Positions 35,240 to 44,322 of a DNA stretch of 64,000 bases are shown here, one piece after another. This DNA is from Phaseolus vulgaris (taxonomy: Eukaryota > Streptophyta > Magnoliopsida > Fabales > Fabaceae). The stretch is from the NCBI RefSeq assembly GCF_000499845.2, contig NC_023759.2, positions 43,990,672 to 44,054,671 of the forward strand. The letters run 5' to 3'. The notes below the pieces were generated by a model. The model did no database searches, was not told the origin of the DNA, and worked only from the letters and a program-made list of their open reading frames with translations. Position 1 is the stretch's first letter; every line of letters begins with the position of its first letter. The position numbers were made by a program, and so were the translations under genes.

Positions 35240-38200
35240 TAGCATATATATATTTCATCATAAGCCTCCATGCCATTTGCCATATTTATATGGAAGATTT
35301 GGGTCACTACCATTGGCTAGGATATCTGCCAAAGATAACCTGATCTAATATAATCATTGAGTTGTGGCTTATGTTATGAGTTAGAGTTTCAATTCCTTGG
35401 AGTAGATCTCTAAATCAACCTTACCCAATTTAATATTGCAGATCCCATTGATTCATATTCTGAAGTATACAACTCAAGTCTTGGGTGTTATATTAGCTCT
35501 ACTAGATGATTCTGATGAATCTGTGCAATTAACTGGGGTATCATGTTTACTGATGGTGAGGTTCTATGCTTCCTGTTTTTTTATTGTATTTACCTTTTTA
35601 TCCATTCTAAGTTCACTTATTTACTATGCTTTTTGGATATTTGTAGATTCTCGATTCTTCACCTGATGATGCAGTTGAGCCCATCTTGCTTAATCTTTCA
35701 AAAAGGCTTCGAAATCTTCAAGTATGTAAATTTTCTTTTGTATATATCATTTTTATTTTTCTTATTTATTTATTTTGGTTCTAAATTTTTATTAGAAGCT
35801 AGTATGTTCCGAGGACTGTCATATTTAATCTTAAAACCAATTGACATCAAAAGTGAAGTTGTCTAAGAGATATGTAAGTGCACTCAAAGAATTTAGATAA
35901 GTGAAACTCAATCTCACAAAATTGACATGTGAGATTTGCCTCCATTTATATATTATAATTTGACTATGTTTCTAGTTAACGTGGGATATTCAACAAATCC
36001 CCTCATCCTCATGCTGAAGACTAGACATCTCGAACGTGGAACTAGATATTTGTGGGTAGTTCGATAGTAGTTGGGTAGAAGGTGGCAACAATAAGTCCAA
36101 AAGACCTTGCTAGGATGAGTTCTATTACCATCTTAGAAAGAAGACTTTACTCCTAACTCATCCATATAAAATCAGTTTTAAGGTGAAGTTTCAACAACTT
36201 ACTTTAATTGAATCTTCTCTTTTACTAATTAATAGGTATTCATGTTAGTTAGAACAAGCTATATGATGCAAAACCCAAACCCTAGGCAAACTAAACTTTA
36301 TACAAGGAAGCCTGAAACGAATGATGCACCTAATTAGGGTATGAGGTTTGTCTGAAATTTGTCTTAATTGCGGTCATTTCCAGCCTGCCTTAGTTGGGAT
36401 ATAATGGTTTGGAACATCCCCTGCCCGCCATGTGGCGTGCTGTAGTAGAGCAGTTTAGTGTAGCAACTGTAGCAAACTAAAAGACACATTGCCCTCAAAC
36501 TGAGTGAAGTTGACAAAGAGCAAATCTTTCAGCCACTCCTAGTTTGTCCTTAAAGATGGAGAACTGAAGAGGTGAGGGAACTTCAGCTAAATGTCTGCCT
36601 TCTGGTCAGCAGCATGATAGTGAGTTACTGAGAGACTCTTTTTTTAAGAACCTTCTGTCAAACAAAAAAGATACCTAGTTCCATATCCTTTCCTTGTATA
36701 TAGAACTGGATTATGAGATAGGGACTGGTCAGGTTGTCCCATAAAAGAATGGGAATTAGGATGGGAATCTGCATTCAGTTAGAAGTGACTGCAGCTAAAG
36801 GAGTTCAGCAGCAGTGTTGGTCAGACTGCAATTTTCAGCTTCTGTTGTAGATCAAGCTGTCAATTCCTGCTTTTTCTTGAACCACCGGTAGACTTGATTT
36901 CAACCAAAATCTTTTGGTGTCGTTGGCATCACTGAATGCTAAAAGTGAGAAACAAGAGCAAAAGAATCATCAAAAGAGGTGGAATGTCCAAAAGCATGTG
37001 GAATGTGGAAATGCAACTGTTGTTGACTAGCCACCATGTCATAGGAAGGGAAAGGGATGCAAGCTAGTAGGTAGCAACTTGCAACTAAACCAAACAGTAG
37101 GCTCAAGAACTACAGCCAGCCCAGGAAAGGGCAACACGTGAAGCCACATGTGGCAAGGCTGGGCCAGAGAGGGTTACTGGAGGGAGCCCTTGCTAGTTCC
37201 CATGGACAAAAGCAGGCAGAGGCACAGTGGTTTGTGGGTAATGTTCATGGTGTGCCCAATGTGGAAAACAGCATTGAAAGAAAAAATAAACTAGAGCAAC
37301 CCTGTAGAAATTATTTACTGAATGTTGTGTGTAATATACCATACACTTGTTCTCTATTTATAATGAAGTACACGAACAATGAAGGGTACACAAAATCAAT
37401 TAAATCCCTAATTTCTAATACTTGGATATTTCCCTCCTTTTTGTATTTACATATACTAAATGCACACATTTAACAAGAAGTCAGCAATGCATTCTCTGTC
37501 AAAAGTGAGAAATTATATATGTATTTGTATATTAAAAGGACTTTCTTTAGATATTTTATTCTCCCTTCATATTACTAATATACTCTGTTTCTGTAAAAGA
37601 AAGAATGGAGAACTTTCCATTAACTACTCTTACTTCGGAAATTCTTATCATTGTTTTTATAAAACAGTCAAGCATGAATGCAAAAATGCGAGCCACTTCT
37701 TTTGCAGTATTTGGGGCCCTAAGCAAATATGGAATTGGGGCACTAAGTGAGGCATTTGTTGAGCAGGTTTATTGCTAACTCTGATTGTAATAGTAGCTTT
37801 TATTCTTTCCACTTTCTCTCTCTATTTTTTTTTAAATTATATACTCTAATGCTATTATGTAATTGGTGGTTGTCAGTAGTGTATATTTTTTTAATAAGGC
37901 ACAAATAGTCGGTGGTAAATGGGGGCTTACTATTTGCAATTATTTCTTTTAGTATCCATTTTTGTTTTATTACTATTAGGTGATATAACTAGCTTATAGC
38001 AATTTTACTACCAACTTTTCATTGTGAATACCATTTTGGTTAACTTAACAATATGATAATCAATAAAGTTTGGTAAAAGCATAGGAAAAAATTGGCCACA
38101 TTTAAGCTTGTATTATTTCTGCCAACCGACTATTTGTAGACTTATCCATGCTATAGCCCCGAGCTAGTTACATTGCTCAGTTCCCTCCATCTCCTCAACT

Positions 38201-40620
38201 AATTCCCAAATACAGAATGTCACTCTTATCTAGTGCTACTATAAAGTTATGCACTGATTTGTTTATCTGATAATCTTAAACTCGACATATTCCAATTGAA
38301 CGGTAGTTTTTTTTACCCAATAACCAAATTTGGAATGTTCAACTTGGCAATTTCAAAACCGAGTAAATACTTCGTTAATTATCAGTGAACACGTGAATCA
38401 AAATAAATGAAAAAGGTTAATCTAGATCATAATGTATAGCCTTTTAGTAGGTCATCATACGTGTATCTTGTTATATAACCAGTGTCATCATATGCAAAAG
38501 TCATATATTCTTTCAAATATTATCAACCAAGTTGACAAGTTTATTTATCATCAAGTATTCCAAGGTGATATGTCTTCCATTATTTTGGTGAACCTTTTGA
38601 TTGCATAGTAGACCAACTGAACTGGTGATCGTCATGTATTAGCTTCTCTTAATATTTCAGCAAGCTCATTTCATGTCAATTATTGTTTTTAATAGGTACA
38701 TGCTGCTGTTCCTCGCCTGGTCTTGCATCTTCATGATGAAGATGTTAGTGTTCGATCAGCCTGTCGGGTAATTGACCATCATCTTAGATTTTCTTGAATC
38801 GGAGATTTGTAAAGAAATGTCTAACATGATAAATCTTTCCTTTTTGAAATGTACTGACTGATAGAATACCCTGAAACAAGTTTTCCCATTGATGGAAATT
38901 GAACGATTGCTTGCTGTACTAAACACACAGAGTTTCCTTTCTGATCATCGGTATGGTTTGACAGATCGTAAAATTGCCTAGTTTGTTATTATTTTGAATA
39001 ACTTACAATGATGTATAATTATGCCATATAATTATGACAAATGGCGTCTTTTGTGTATTTAGAAGTGACTATGAGGACTTTCTTCGAGACATTGCAAAGC
39101 AATTTACACAGCATCTTCCCAGCAGAGTTGATAGTTATATGGCATCATCAGTGCAGGTTATTGTTAACAATTTTTGTCATAACACAAATTAGTCATGATT
39201 TTCTTACTGACTGAAATTAAGATTATGTGTGCTTGGATCAACTTATTTTGTGTTTCATCATGATGATTTTATAGCCAAAGCTTTAATCTTAATAAATGAG
39301 AGCATTTGAAATCTTTTTAAACCAATTTTTCTCTTGAAGAGTTTAATATTCATGTACTATCAGAGTAAATTTTTTTATATGAAATCATTCTAGGTATGAC
39401 TTTTTTTATAGTAGTCATCATAAAATTCTACTAACATACCATACATGTGATTGGATGACCTTGTAAGGTTAGACTGTTTGTGCATTCTAATTAATTTTTT
39501 CTCTTGAAATTAATCAAAATTGAACATGCACTTCTTTTGTTACCGCATTCCTAAACAATCTCTTTCTCTCTTTGGATCGAATGAGTTGTAATCTCTTTTT
39601 TCTTTTTCCATTTTAGTTGAAAGAATCAAATGTAGATATTATATTATATCTCTTTTATATATGTATGTATAAGTTTCATCTTTTCTTTGAGAATTATCTG
39701 TATTGGAATTACAAGCTGGAATTAATTCAGATTCATATTAAGGTTTTACGTGTATAGGTCCATGTACATAGAAAACAACATTCATAAACATGGGAAAAGC
39801 ATTCTTATACTTATTCATTTTCTTTCTAATCATAAAATGTAATTATTTCAGGGTGTGCAGGCATATATGTCCGTCTTGCTGGGTGTTTTTCCATTCAAGT
39901 TAATTAAAAAATAAATATCTCTAAACATCCTGTTCTCAAGTATCTTCAGTTATTCTAAATTTTACAAAATATTCCTCATCTTCTCTTCATTGTTCAAGCA
40001 TGATCTGTCAACTTTGGTCGAATTTGTAGAATAGTAATATTGGAAAAAGGGCCAATATATATTAGAACATTATTTAAATCATGCATTTTAGCTTAATTTT
40101 CTTTGCATGGACTTTCTACTTGATAATCTCTCCATTGCAAGTAAGCTTGTAATAATTCTACAAGAAGGTTGTTAGAAACCTCAACCCAGCACTTTGTGTT
40201 GTGAATCAATTTTCCTTCTGTTTAAATTTAGGGGCCTTGAGAATTTAGTTATTTTCTTTCTTGATGAGGCAGGCTTTTGACGCACCATGGCCCATAATTC
40301 AGGCAAATGCTATATACTTCTGCAGCAGCATTCTCTCTCTATCGGACAATCAGCATATTTTAGCTGTTTATCATTCACAGGTATTTGCAGAACGCAGTTG
40401 CGATTTTCTGGCATTTCAGCTAAAACTTAGTTTTACCAGATTTGTCTGTATCTTCTTTTAGGTCTTTGGTATGCTGGTTGGGAAAATGAGCCGATCACCT
40501 GATGCTGTCGTTAGAGCAACATGTTCTGCCGCACTGGGCTTGTTGCTGAAATCCTCCAATTTATGTTCATGGGTGGACTCAACATCACGGAACCATGATG
40601 CAGAGTCCATGAAAAACTAG
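3092..40620 (+). CDS. SGR6: SHOOT GRAVITROPISM 6 / MROH1-like HEAT-repeat protein, 3' part (28 exons)
   Basis: Large alpha-solenoid protein. Arabidopsis SGR6 acts at the vacuolar membrane and is needed for shoot gravitropism; the animal relative is MROH1. Exons (all with AG/GT borders, phases agree): 3092-3286, 3384-3463, 4434-4569, 6741-6822, 7124-7266, 7357-7437, 7510-7610, 8028-8266, 8349-8458, 8647-8778, 8913-8987, 9067-9200, 9331-9403, 9956-10087, 16094-16269, 16349-16471, 16923-16983, 17070-17165, 18308-18408, 27629-27734, 35442-35555, 35647-35721, 37668-37766, 38696-38767, 38865-38950, 39063-39156, 40273-40380, 40462-40620 (stop TAG). They sum to 3,183 nt, or 1,060 residues. Diagnostic stretches are [48 protein letters not shown] and [14 protein letters not shown]. 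Repeated helical pairs such as [21 protein letters not shown] blocks fit HEAT repeats. The family is about 1,700 residues long, so roughly the first 600 lie upstream. No exon was found in 1-3091; an in-frame TAG directly precedes 3092. No frameshift or stop interrupts the exons, so the gene looks functional despite huge transposon-filled introns. The family assignment is from recall of homologues. Confidence 0.9.
4700..5965 (-). mobile_element. Small non-autonomous LTR retroelement in SGR6 intron
   Basis: Two diverged direct repeats lie at about 4700-5030 and 5692-5965. They share GCACAATGGAGT-like text, ACAAATACAAATWAYTATAGA and ATTTTATTCCTATATACATGAT, and flank about 660 bp. Read on the minus strand, the inner border of the right repeat has a PBS-like GTGGTATCATAACC. 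The inner border of the left repeat has a purine tract (CTTCAACTTGGGGATGC). The internal part has no recognisable gag or pol; a plus-strand ORF at 5285-5500 has no family similarity I know. Exact ends and target duplication were not resolved. Confidence 0.5.
12469..13266 (-). pseudogene. Copia retropepsin/pre-integrase fragment fused in frame to gag (family C)
   Basis: This 265-codon open frame exists because of the tandem amplification. The N-terminal part holds the retropepsin active-site region ([14 protein letters not shown] near residue 35). The middle is the GAG-pre-integrase lead-in. After residue ~175 it switches to gag ([11 protein letters not shown]..., [10 protein letters not shown]). 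The normal copia order is gag then protease, so this is a circular-permutation-like product of a repeat junction, not a natural domain order. It is unlikely to be expressed; no start context or promoter is apparent. Confidence 0.6.
13263..13838 (-). pseudogene. Copia gag fragment with zinc knuckle (family C)
   Basis: This 191-codon open frame is the C-terminal half of a copia Gag. It contains [18 protein letters not shown], a basic linker, and a CCHC zinc knuckle [19 protein letters not shown] about two thirds along. The N-terminal UBN2-like half is missing; the frame starts at a repeat junction. A near copy with extra frame breaks lies at 12092-12680. Confidence 0.7.
14290..14675 (-). mobile_element. 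TRIM with two LTRs, nested at end of family C remnant
   Basis: Left LTR about 14290-14418 (ends CTCCAACA) and right LTR about 14547-14674 (starts TGATACTATATTAAG, ends CTCCAATA). Both are the reverse of the TGTTGGAGATCCCACATCG family. The internal ~130 bp contains the GGTCCGATAACGGGTGACC-like block seen in the other copies and a PBS-like TGATACTAT at the right LTR border. It has no coding capacity. Confidence 0.75.
15003..15190 (-). mobile_element. Partial family C copia LTR
   Basis: This shares AGTGGAAAGAAAGAGATGAA, TTACAAATGTGATTACAGTC and ATTTATAGACTGTTTTACAA with the LTRs at 10.4, 20.0 and 24.0 kb. It stops after AATATAAAATGGAATA, lacking the last ~45 bp. It is separated from the rest of the remnant by the TRIM and about 330 bp of unrecognised DNA (14676-15002). 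Confidence 0.65.
15582..15940. repeat. Perfect inverted-LTR palindrome (176-bp arms, 7-bp spacer) with 5-bp target duplication
   Basis: Arms 15582-15757 and 15765-15940 are exact reverse complements as far as I could read; the spacer is TAATATG. Each arm is the LTR of copia D (compare 28096-28275): it begins TGTTAGATATTATTAGAT and runs to CTTTTCCTT. LTR 5' ends face outward and 3' ends meet at the centre. The unit is flanked by GGTGA at 15577-15581 and 15941-15945, a copia-size target duplication, so it appears to have integrated as one unit. It lies 153 bp upstream of the SGR6 exon at 16094. Confidence 0.85.
17166..18307 (+). other. SGR6 intron without recognised content
   Basis: 1.1 kb intron between exons ending 17165 and starting 18308. 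AT-rich; I see no transposon signature, RNA gene or ORF of note. Confidence 0.6.
18610..19215. repeat. Tandem direct repeat, ~300 bp unit, two copies
   Basis: The first copy starts near 18614 and the second near 18927. They share GATTTGATATCCTC, ATAATTATA, a CAAAAACWYGTGTCA block, GGAACAACCATCACT (18860 and 19158) and TTACACCACTACATT, with a period of about 300-314 bp. Identity is moderate (roughly 80 percent by eye). The text resembles LTRs of plant copia elements, so this may be two tandem LTRs without an internal region. That identity was not proven. Confidence 0.6.
19390..19862 (+). mobile_element. Copia family F, copy 2, left part: leader and gag start
   Basis: Matches copy 1 (1.4-1.8 kb): AACTCTGATTGGTGTGTG, TTGCCTCCTTTGCGCATTCT, then the gag start near 19802 ([12 protein letters not shown] in broken frame). 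It is cut at 19862 by a TRIM that begins TGTTGGATATCCCACATCG. The right part resumes at 24.4 kb after a ~150-bp overlap. Confidence 0.6.
20252..21214 (-). pseudogene. Copia reverse transcriptase C-terminal half and RNase H (family C)
   Basis: 320 codons. Starts at the RT catalytic motif [11 protein letters not shown], continues with the connection ([29 protein letters not shown]), then RNase H with YTDADYAGS and [10 protein letters not shown], and ends with the usual copia tail ([22 protein letters not shown]). The stop lies about 13 bp from the polypurine tract. The N-terminal RT half is in another frame at 21320-22156. Confidence 0.85.
21320..22156 (-). pseudogene. Copia reverse transcriptase N-terminal half (family C)
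   Basis: 278 codons. Contains the copia RT entry region ([46 protein letters not shown]), [19 protein letters not shown] and [11 protein letters not shown], where the frame is lost. Normally this would continue to the YVDD motif; about 100 bp of frame-broken sequence separates them. The upstream ~100 residues are the variable integrase-RT spacer. Confidence 0.8.
22565..23476 (-). pseudogene. Copia protease C-part, GAG-pre-integrase and integrase N-part (family C)
   Basis: 303 codons. Order on the minus strand: retropepsin C-terminal part ([24 protein letters not shown]), GAG-pre-integrase ([17 protein letters not shown]), HHCC zinc site ([12 protein letters not shown]), then the integrase core with [28 protein letters not shown] and ETPQQNG-like VDTPQQNG. 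The catalytic Asp-Asp pair is visible; the frame stops just after the Glu-containing region ([14 protein letters not shown], where the usual ER is changed to GR). Confidence 0.8.
23671..23790 (+). repeat. GC-rich 20-bp tandem repeat in copia leader
   Basis: Four near-identical 20-bp units of the AGTTTCCGGCGATCGGAGGC type occupy about 23694-23775, inside a GC-rich 23670-23840 segment between the protease remnant and the right LTR of the family C element. This stands out in AT-rich DNA. The 5' leader of copia D (30990-31200) is also GC-rich and CCGGCGA-rich. Confidence 0.7.
24418..25680 (+). mobile_element. Copia family F, copy 2, right part: leader end and gag, with foreign insert
   Basis: Starts CTCCATCAAAGTT, repeats the last ~150 bp of the left part, then continues as in copy 1 (GATAAGATGGATGAGTTA, AAATTAGGTTATGGTTAAGTGGG). 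After a 260-bp foreign insert it resumes at TTAGGCTACAAATCCCATTTCA (24901). The zinc-knuckle neighbourhood lies near 25460-25560 (GTTGCATGG, CTTGTTCACCCAATATT), as in copy 1. All frames are broken. Confidence 0.6.
24637..24900 (+). mobile_element. Fragment resembling a Ty3/gypsy protease-end region, inserted in copia gag
   Basis: Absent from family F copy 1 (around 1893), where the flanking text is contiguous. The + frame 24624-24926 contains [20 protein letters not shown], the pattern seen after the retropepsin domain of plant gypsy/Tat-type polyproteins (LLGR.WIH...VPS.LHQ). The similarity is short, so the source is likely but not certain. Confidence 0.5.
25790..27010 (-). mobile_element. 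Degenerate copia RT / RNase H relic
   Basis: On the minus strand, 26840-26890 reads [20 protein letters not shown], equivalent to the copia SQ.KYA.DILKKF motif. 26400-26500 reads [13 protein letters not shown] and [10 protein letters not shown], equivalent to RNase H STEAEY...WL...L.DL. Stops and frameshifts throughout. Lies in SGR6 intron 19, antisense; distinct from families C, D and E by eye. Confidence 0.55.
27847..27945 (+). repeat. Direct repeat copy A (flanks the intron 20 transposon block)
   Basis: GCCAATTATCTTCTCTTTCT onward, ~98 bp, is almost identical to 33633-33731. The inner ~60 bp (TCCTATATGAGAAATGTGCT onward) is present a third time at 33727-33778. It lies just after the SGR6 exon 27629-27734. 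Confidence 0.8.
28372..28881 (-). pseudogene. Copia RNase H (element D)
   Basis: 169 codons: [40 protein letters not shown], then WLKQLLKEL and [12 protein letters not shown]. The tail is frame-shifted at about residue 150 (the normal [14 protein letters not shown] region is altered), so the C-terminus is not native. Overlaps the RT frame by a few bases (28878-28881). Confidence 0.75.
28878..29240 (-). pseudogene. Copia RT palm C-terminal part (element D)
   Basis: 120 codons beginning [15 protein letters not shown] with the catalytic YVDD, then [46 protein letters not shown]. The frame is lost at both ends against the adjacent 29231-29839 and 28372-28881 frames. Confidence 0.75.
29231..29839 (-). 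pseudogene. In-frame fusion of GAG-pre-integrase to reverse transcriptase, integrase deleted (element D)
   Basis: 202 codons. The first ~115 residues are the end of retropepsin ([17 protein letters not shown]) and GAG-pre-integrase ([18 protein letters not shown]). The next residue begins RT at [20 protein letters not shown], continuing to [12 protein letters not shown]. Normally about 500 residues (zinc site, D-D-E integrase, spacer, RT fingers) separate these. The frame stays open across the joint. Confidence 0.8.
30056..30994 (-). pseudogene. Copia Gag (element D)
   Basis: 312 codons, the best preserved Gag in the window. Low-complexity Ala/Ser N-terminus, then [18 protein letters not shown] (UBN2/retrotran_gag lead motif), the capsid-like helical region to about residue 220, and a zinc knuckle [14 protein letters not shown] near residue 270. 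Ends at a stop before the protease, whose frame (29638-30056 region) is broken. The leader (30995-31257) is GC-rich. Confidence 0.75.
32870..33260 (+). mobile_element. Complete TRIM: 129-bp LTRs, 391 bp total
   Basis: LTRs 32870-32998 and 33132-33260 are each exactly 129 bp, begin TGTTGGARATCCCACATCG, end ATATGGTATCA, and differ at about 8 sites. The internal 133 bp starts at the PBS (GAGCCATTTTCAAGCC) and ends with the polypurine tract TTGAGGGGGGGTG. There is no ORF. It interrupts the family C RT between 32869 (AATCGACCA) and 33261 (GAAGTTTGAG). No clean target duplication is visible; a few host bases seem missing against the intact copy at 21.55 kb. It is the reference copy for the other TRIMs here. 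Confidence 0.9.
33633..33778 (+). repeat. Direct repeat copies B and C (flank the intron 20 transposon block)
   Basis: 33633-33731 repeats 27847-27945 nearly exactly. Its inner part, TCCTATATGAGAAATGTGCT to TCACTAACTT, follows once more at 33727-33778. Copies A and B enclose about 5.7 kb of nested elements. Confidence 0.8.
33779..34800 (-). mobile_element. hAT transposase relic, split by a TRIM
   Basis: On the minus strand, 34650-34770 reads GWTDGNGR then [18 protein letters not shown]. 34550-34640 reads [16 protein letters not shown]. These are DUF659-type blocks typical of plant hAT transposases. After the TRIM (34248-34547) it resumes with [17 protein letters not shown] (~34150-34230) and [19 protein letters not shown] (~33800-33870), again standard hAT blocks. 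Stops interrupt it and the C-terminal dimerisation domain is missing. TIRs were not identified. Confidence 0.65.
34248..34547 (-). mobile_element. TRIM remnant inside the hAT relic
   Basis: Left LTR about 34248-34379 (AAAACCGACTTA, GGTGAGGATT, GTCGATGTGGGATCTC). Internal part has ACATCTCATGCATGAGACTA. Right LTR starts at GATACCATATTAAGAAG (34471) and ends CTCCAACA (34547), lacking ~40 bp of its middle. The hAT reading frame blocks lie on both sides, so the TRIM is the younger. Confidence 0.65.
34801..35441 (+). other. SGR6 intron end with TA microsatellite (about 35203-35237)
   Basis: AT-rich intron. Contains an uninterrupted TA run of about 17 units, then GGTAGCATATATATATTTC. Nothing else recognised before the acceptor at 35441. 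Confidence 0.7.
35880..36210 (-). mobile_element. Diverged TRIM in SGR6 intron 22
   Basis: Left LTR-like 35880-36000 (CTCAATCTCACAAAATTGAC, TTTATATATTATAATTTGAC, AACGTGGGATATTCAACA). Internal with CTAGATATTTGTGGGTAGTT. Right LTR-like start at TTACCATCTTAGAAAGAAGA (36131), continuing CTAACTCATCCATATAAAAT and truncated near 36210. Same family as the 32.9 kb element but old. Confidence 0.55.
36211..37667. other. Intron 22 remainder; possible gypsy-type LTR remnant
   Basis: TGGTGTCGTTGGCA at 36915 resembles the Asp-tRNA primer-binding site (TGGCGCCGTTGCC) that follows gypsy LTRs. The GC content of 36400-37270 is higher than the surrounding intron. No gag or pol motif was found. An ORF at 37138-37473 has no recognisable similarity. 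Confidence 0.25.
37767..38695 (+). other. SGR6 intron, nothing recognised
   Basis: AT-rich intron between exons 37668-37766 and 38696-38767, with no transposon or RNA signature seen. The intron at 39157-40272 is likewise featureless. Confidence 0.5.
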
Positions 40621-43600
40621 CAACGGCTCTAGATTATATAACTGAAATCATTACGAGCCATGAGCTTTTTTAGGAATGGTTGAGTGGAATAGCGTGCTGC
40701 TTTGCATATTTGTCATGTGAAAGCAACCTGGCTGTTGGTGATGTTCTTGCGCAAATCACTTCTTATGTATTCTATTCTGTCCATTTTCCCCCTCATGTAT
40801 TTTATTTTGTTGTAAAGTTTGAAATGGAACATCGATTTCTTTCTTTTTCCTTTTAAATGTACATTTATGTTAGTTTTATGATCGTGTAAATGGTTGTATA
40901 TTAATTACACTTGAAACTACACCACGGAGGATATTTGTTTTTAGTATTTTCATTATTTTTTTCGATATTTAAGAATTAATGGTGTACAAGTACAAACAGC
41001 TAACCAAGGTATTTGAAGTATTTGGTGCTTTGCTTTTCTCTCTCCCTCCTCTCTCTATGCTTCTATTAACGATGAAAGAGGAAATCAATTTTGGCTTATC
41101 ACGTGGCCAAAGTTTTAATGAGCAAGAATTGTATGCCAAGAAAAAATAAGGACATTGCCGTCCGAAGATAATGTGCAAATACCAATTCAAATTAAAAACA
41201 TTCGAAAACTAAAAAATAAGTTATATTTTTTTGAGAGATTTGGAATTATTTAAATATCTATTAATTCTTATCAGTCCTATGGCAAATATTTTTTGAAATC
41301 TCCACGAGCGTTTATGTTTAGAGTGTTTAAATTTTGTTGAAGTTTCTGAGTATCATCTTAAATTTTATCAAGCACATCAATGTTATATTGGAGTTGAAGT
41401 TGTAGTCTCTTAATATTCTACCTTATCACTGTTTTCATGATTTTCATCCTCAAAATGTTATTAATGATCATGGTGGGTCTCTCATGTTGTGAAAAACAAC
41501 TAAAATGATTTTTCATTAAATCAATTTGATAATCTTGAGATGATTTGTGTTTCTGCAGCCATGTTGAAACTAAGGTTTTTAAGATGTTCCAAATGCAAGT
41601 AATAAGAATATCATATGAAAAAGACATCCTGTTAACATTGAACTTTTTAATATGTTATATCAAATAACATGGTCAAATAATTTGAATGATAATTTTCAGA
41701 GTCCAAAGTATAAAAATTATCTTATTGTATCAATTGAGCATAATTATTACCTCAACTACTGAGGAAAAGAACAAAGACATAATGTGAAAGTTTTTCTTCC
41801 ACAATCAAAGTATATATGTTTTTAACATTGCGGACATGCAGATTTGATCTAATCATAACACTTAAAAGCATATCTTGGTTGTAGTTAAGCTTCTGTAAGA
41901 TATCGAAAACAAAATGATGTTGACCTTGATATTTAACCTTAGCCATAACTAATCTCGAGGATTGGTAAGTACTATTTTGAGACACCCATGATATGATTGA
42001 TGAAAGTGCAATCAAAGAATGAAAAGTTCATTACTATCTACTTTCACTCTTCAACACATGGTTTAGATAGAGATGTTGGGACAAGCTAAAAAGTTATCTC
42101 ATATGTAATGGATTGTCTCTCTAATAGAAAAGTAAACAAAACATTATAGAAATATCCAAAGCAAAAGTTACCACCTCAATATCTTCATCCTACGTGTTTA
42201 TAAATATAAGAAAAATCAAAATTATATATGGGTTGAAAATATTTTAGATTGCAAAAGCTAAAATTTCAGACTATATAATTAAGAACTTTCAAACATTTAT
42301 TTTATATTACATGAATTATATAATCAATTCTAGATATGAAAATGTATTTCAAGGTTACACAATTCATAATATATTTCATATCATACAACTACATAATTTA
42401 TAAATGTATTATAAATTATACAATTTAAAATATATTTTTAAATTGTATAATCTAAAAATACTTCTTAAATTCTATAATTTAGAATATATTTTCAAAGCAG
42501 GTCAGAATTCTGTGAAAAATCCACGATGGAAAACTGATTAGAATTTGACTCCAGGACTAAGTTATGAATTAACTTTCTTTAAAAAATAGAATTTGAAGAA
42601 AAAAAGTTATATTTTTTAAATTTTAAATAATAATTTTTATATAAACTATTAAATTAAATTAATCAATACTATTTAAATAATTAATAGATATTTTATTGAT
42701 AATAGTTTACGAACTACAGTTTATTTAAGTATAAATTATTAAATTTAATGATTTAATATAAATTAATATTGAATGTTGAAATAATTTAAACTAAATATTT
42801 AAATATAAATTAATTTTTATTTTGAATAAAAAAATATTACTAGTAATGATTTACATAAAAAATGAATATAAAATAAATTTAACTAATGATATTAAATAAT
42901 TATTATTCATTTAAAATATTAAAGTTTATTTTATTTTATTATATTGTTATTAAGGATGTAATTTTATTATTCAAATTTATCATTATAAATAGAAGTTAAT
43001 TTTGTAATTGATTACTTATAGAAGAGAATATGAATATATTATTCCGTGAATTATATAAATAATTTAATAAATTAGCTTAATTTTATATTAATTTCTTGCC
43101 TATTTATTTAATTATTTAAATAATATAATTTTTTTCAAATTCTGTTTTTTTAAAAGGAAAAATTAGGTCTGGAAATCCAATTTTTGCAAAACAAAAGTTA
43201 GAATTTGACTTCTCAATAATTAAATTCTATCATATTTGAGTGAATTGTGCTACCTTAGTAAATATTCTGTATAACGTGTTATCTGGGAAATTCTTGGCAA
43301 TGTGTGTTAACTAACAATAATTATGACCGCAGCCATTAGAATCTGGCTTTTCCTTTTAGAAATTACTAGATAATCTTTAACTACTCATTAATGGTCATAC
43401 GTAATAACTGACAACTATTTTTTCTTAATACTTCAAAAAAATAAAAAAGAGTTAACGACAAGTGTGTTAAACAATTGATTGATTGATTGATTTTATGCTT
43501 AAAAGTGTAAATACAAAATCAGACCTAAAATTGTTTATATTTTTAAGCAGAGAGATAATGATATTTTAATACTTCAATCAATTTTTACAATCACTTTTTA

Positions 43601-44310
43601 TTTTTTTCTTTTATTTTTTTATTAATTATTATAATCTAAATAAGAATTAGGAAGAATGAAAAACTACATAAAGTATGATAAGAGAATATAAAAAAGTTAA
43701 TAAAAAAATTACTAAAAAAATATTAAATAAAAATTAATTTTAGAAATCAAAATAGTTTATTATTATTTTGACTATTTTATAAACTAAAAAATATTAATAT
43801 TTAAAATAATTTCTATTATTAATAAAAATTTATAAAATAATTTTTAAATAGATATTTAACAATTAGTTACAAAAATTTTAGCTACTAAATATTTATATTT
43901 TAAATTAATAAAGACTAATTTTGAATTTAAAATATTAATAACTAAAACTTGATAACTAATTTAAATATTAATTTAAAAATTATTTTATAATATTTTATTA
44001 ATAATAAAAATCACATATTAATAATTTTTTAAGTCTATTTTAAATATTATAATTTTAGATTATAATTGTAACACTTTGTAAGAGTATTTATGTGAGTCTT
44101 TGACAGCCATTCCAATCCTGCAGTCCCTCTCAGCCTTCACCTCGATCAAAGATCAAAGTAGCAGAAAAGGAAAGTCGATAATGACTAAAGTTTTGGGGAA
44201 GGGTGTTTGCTAAACGTTTATGTCAAACATTTTCCATATTTCCATATGGGAATATCAGAGACACGTGAAACTGTTTCTTTATAATTTCTCTTTAAAACAA
44301 TCAAGATATT
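40621..44310. other. Intergenic DNA between SGR6 and the first UGT
   Basis: The first ~300 bp are probably the SGR6 3' UTR; no clear AATAAA was found. The rest is strongly AT-rich with many short TTTAAATAT-like runs. A pair of inverted blocks (about 42535-42606 and 43130-43215, sharing TTAGAATTTGACT, CCAGRMCTAA and AGAATTTGAA) may be a MITE. An 87-codon minus ORF at 41752-42015 is not recognised. Confidence 0.45.
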
Positions 44311-44322
44311 ATGGCATACGCT

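Noticed and set aside
37138..37473. 111-codon ORF in SGR6 intron 22 as a coding gene
   Set aside because: The translation is low-information, the ORF lies inside an intron with transposon-like features, and there is no recognisable domain.
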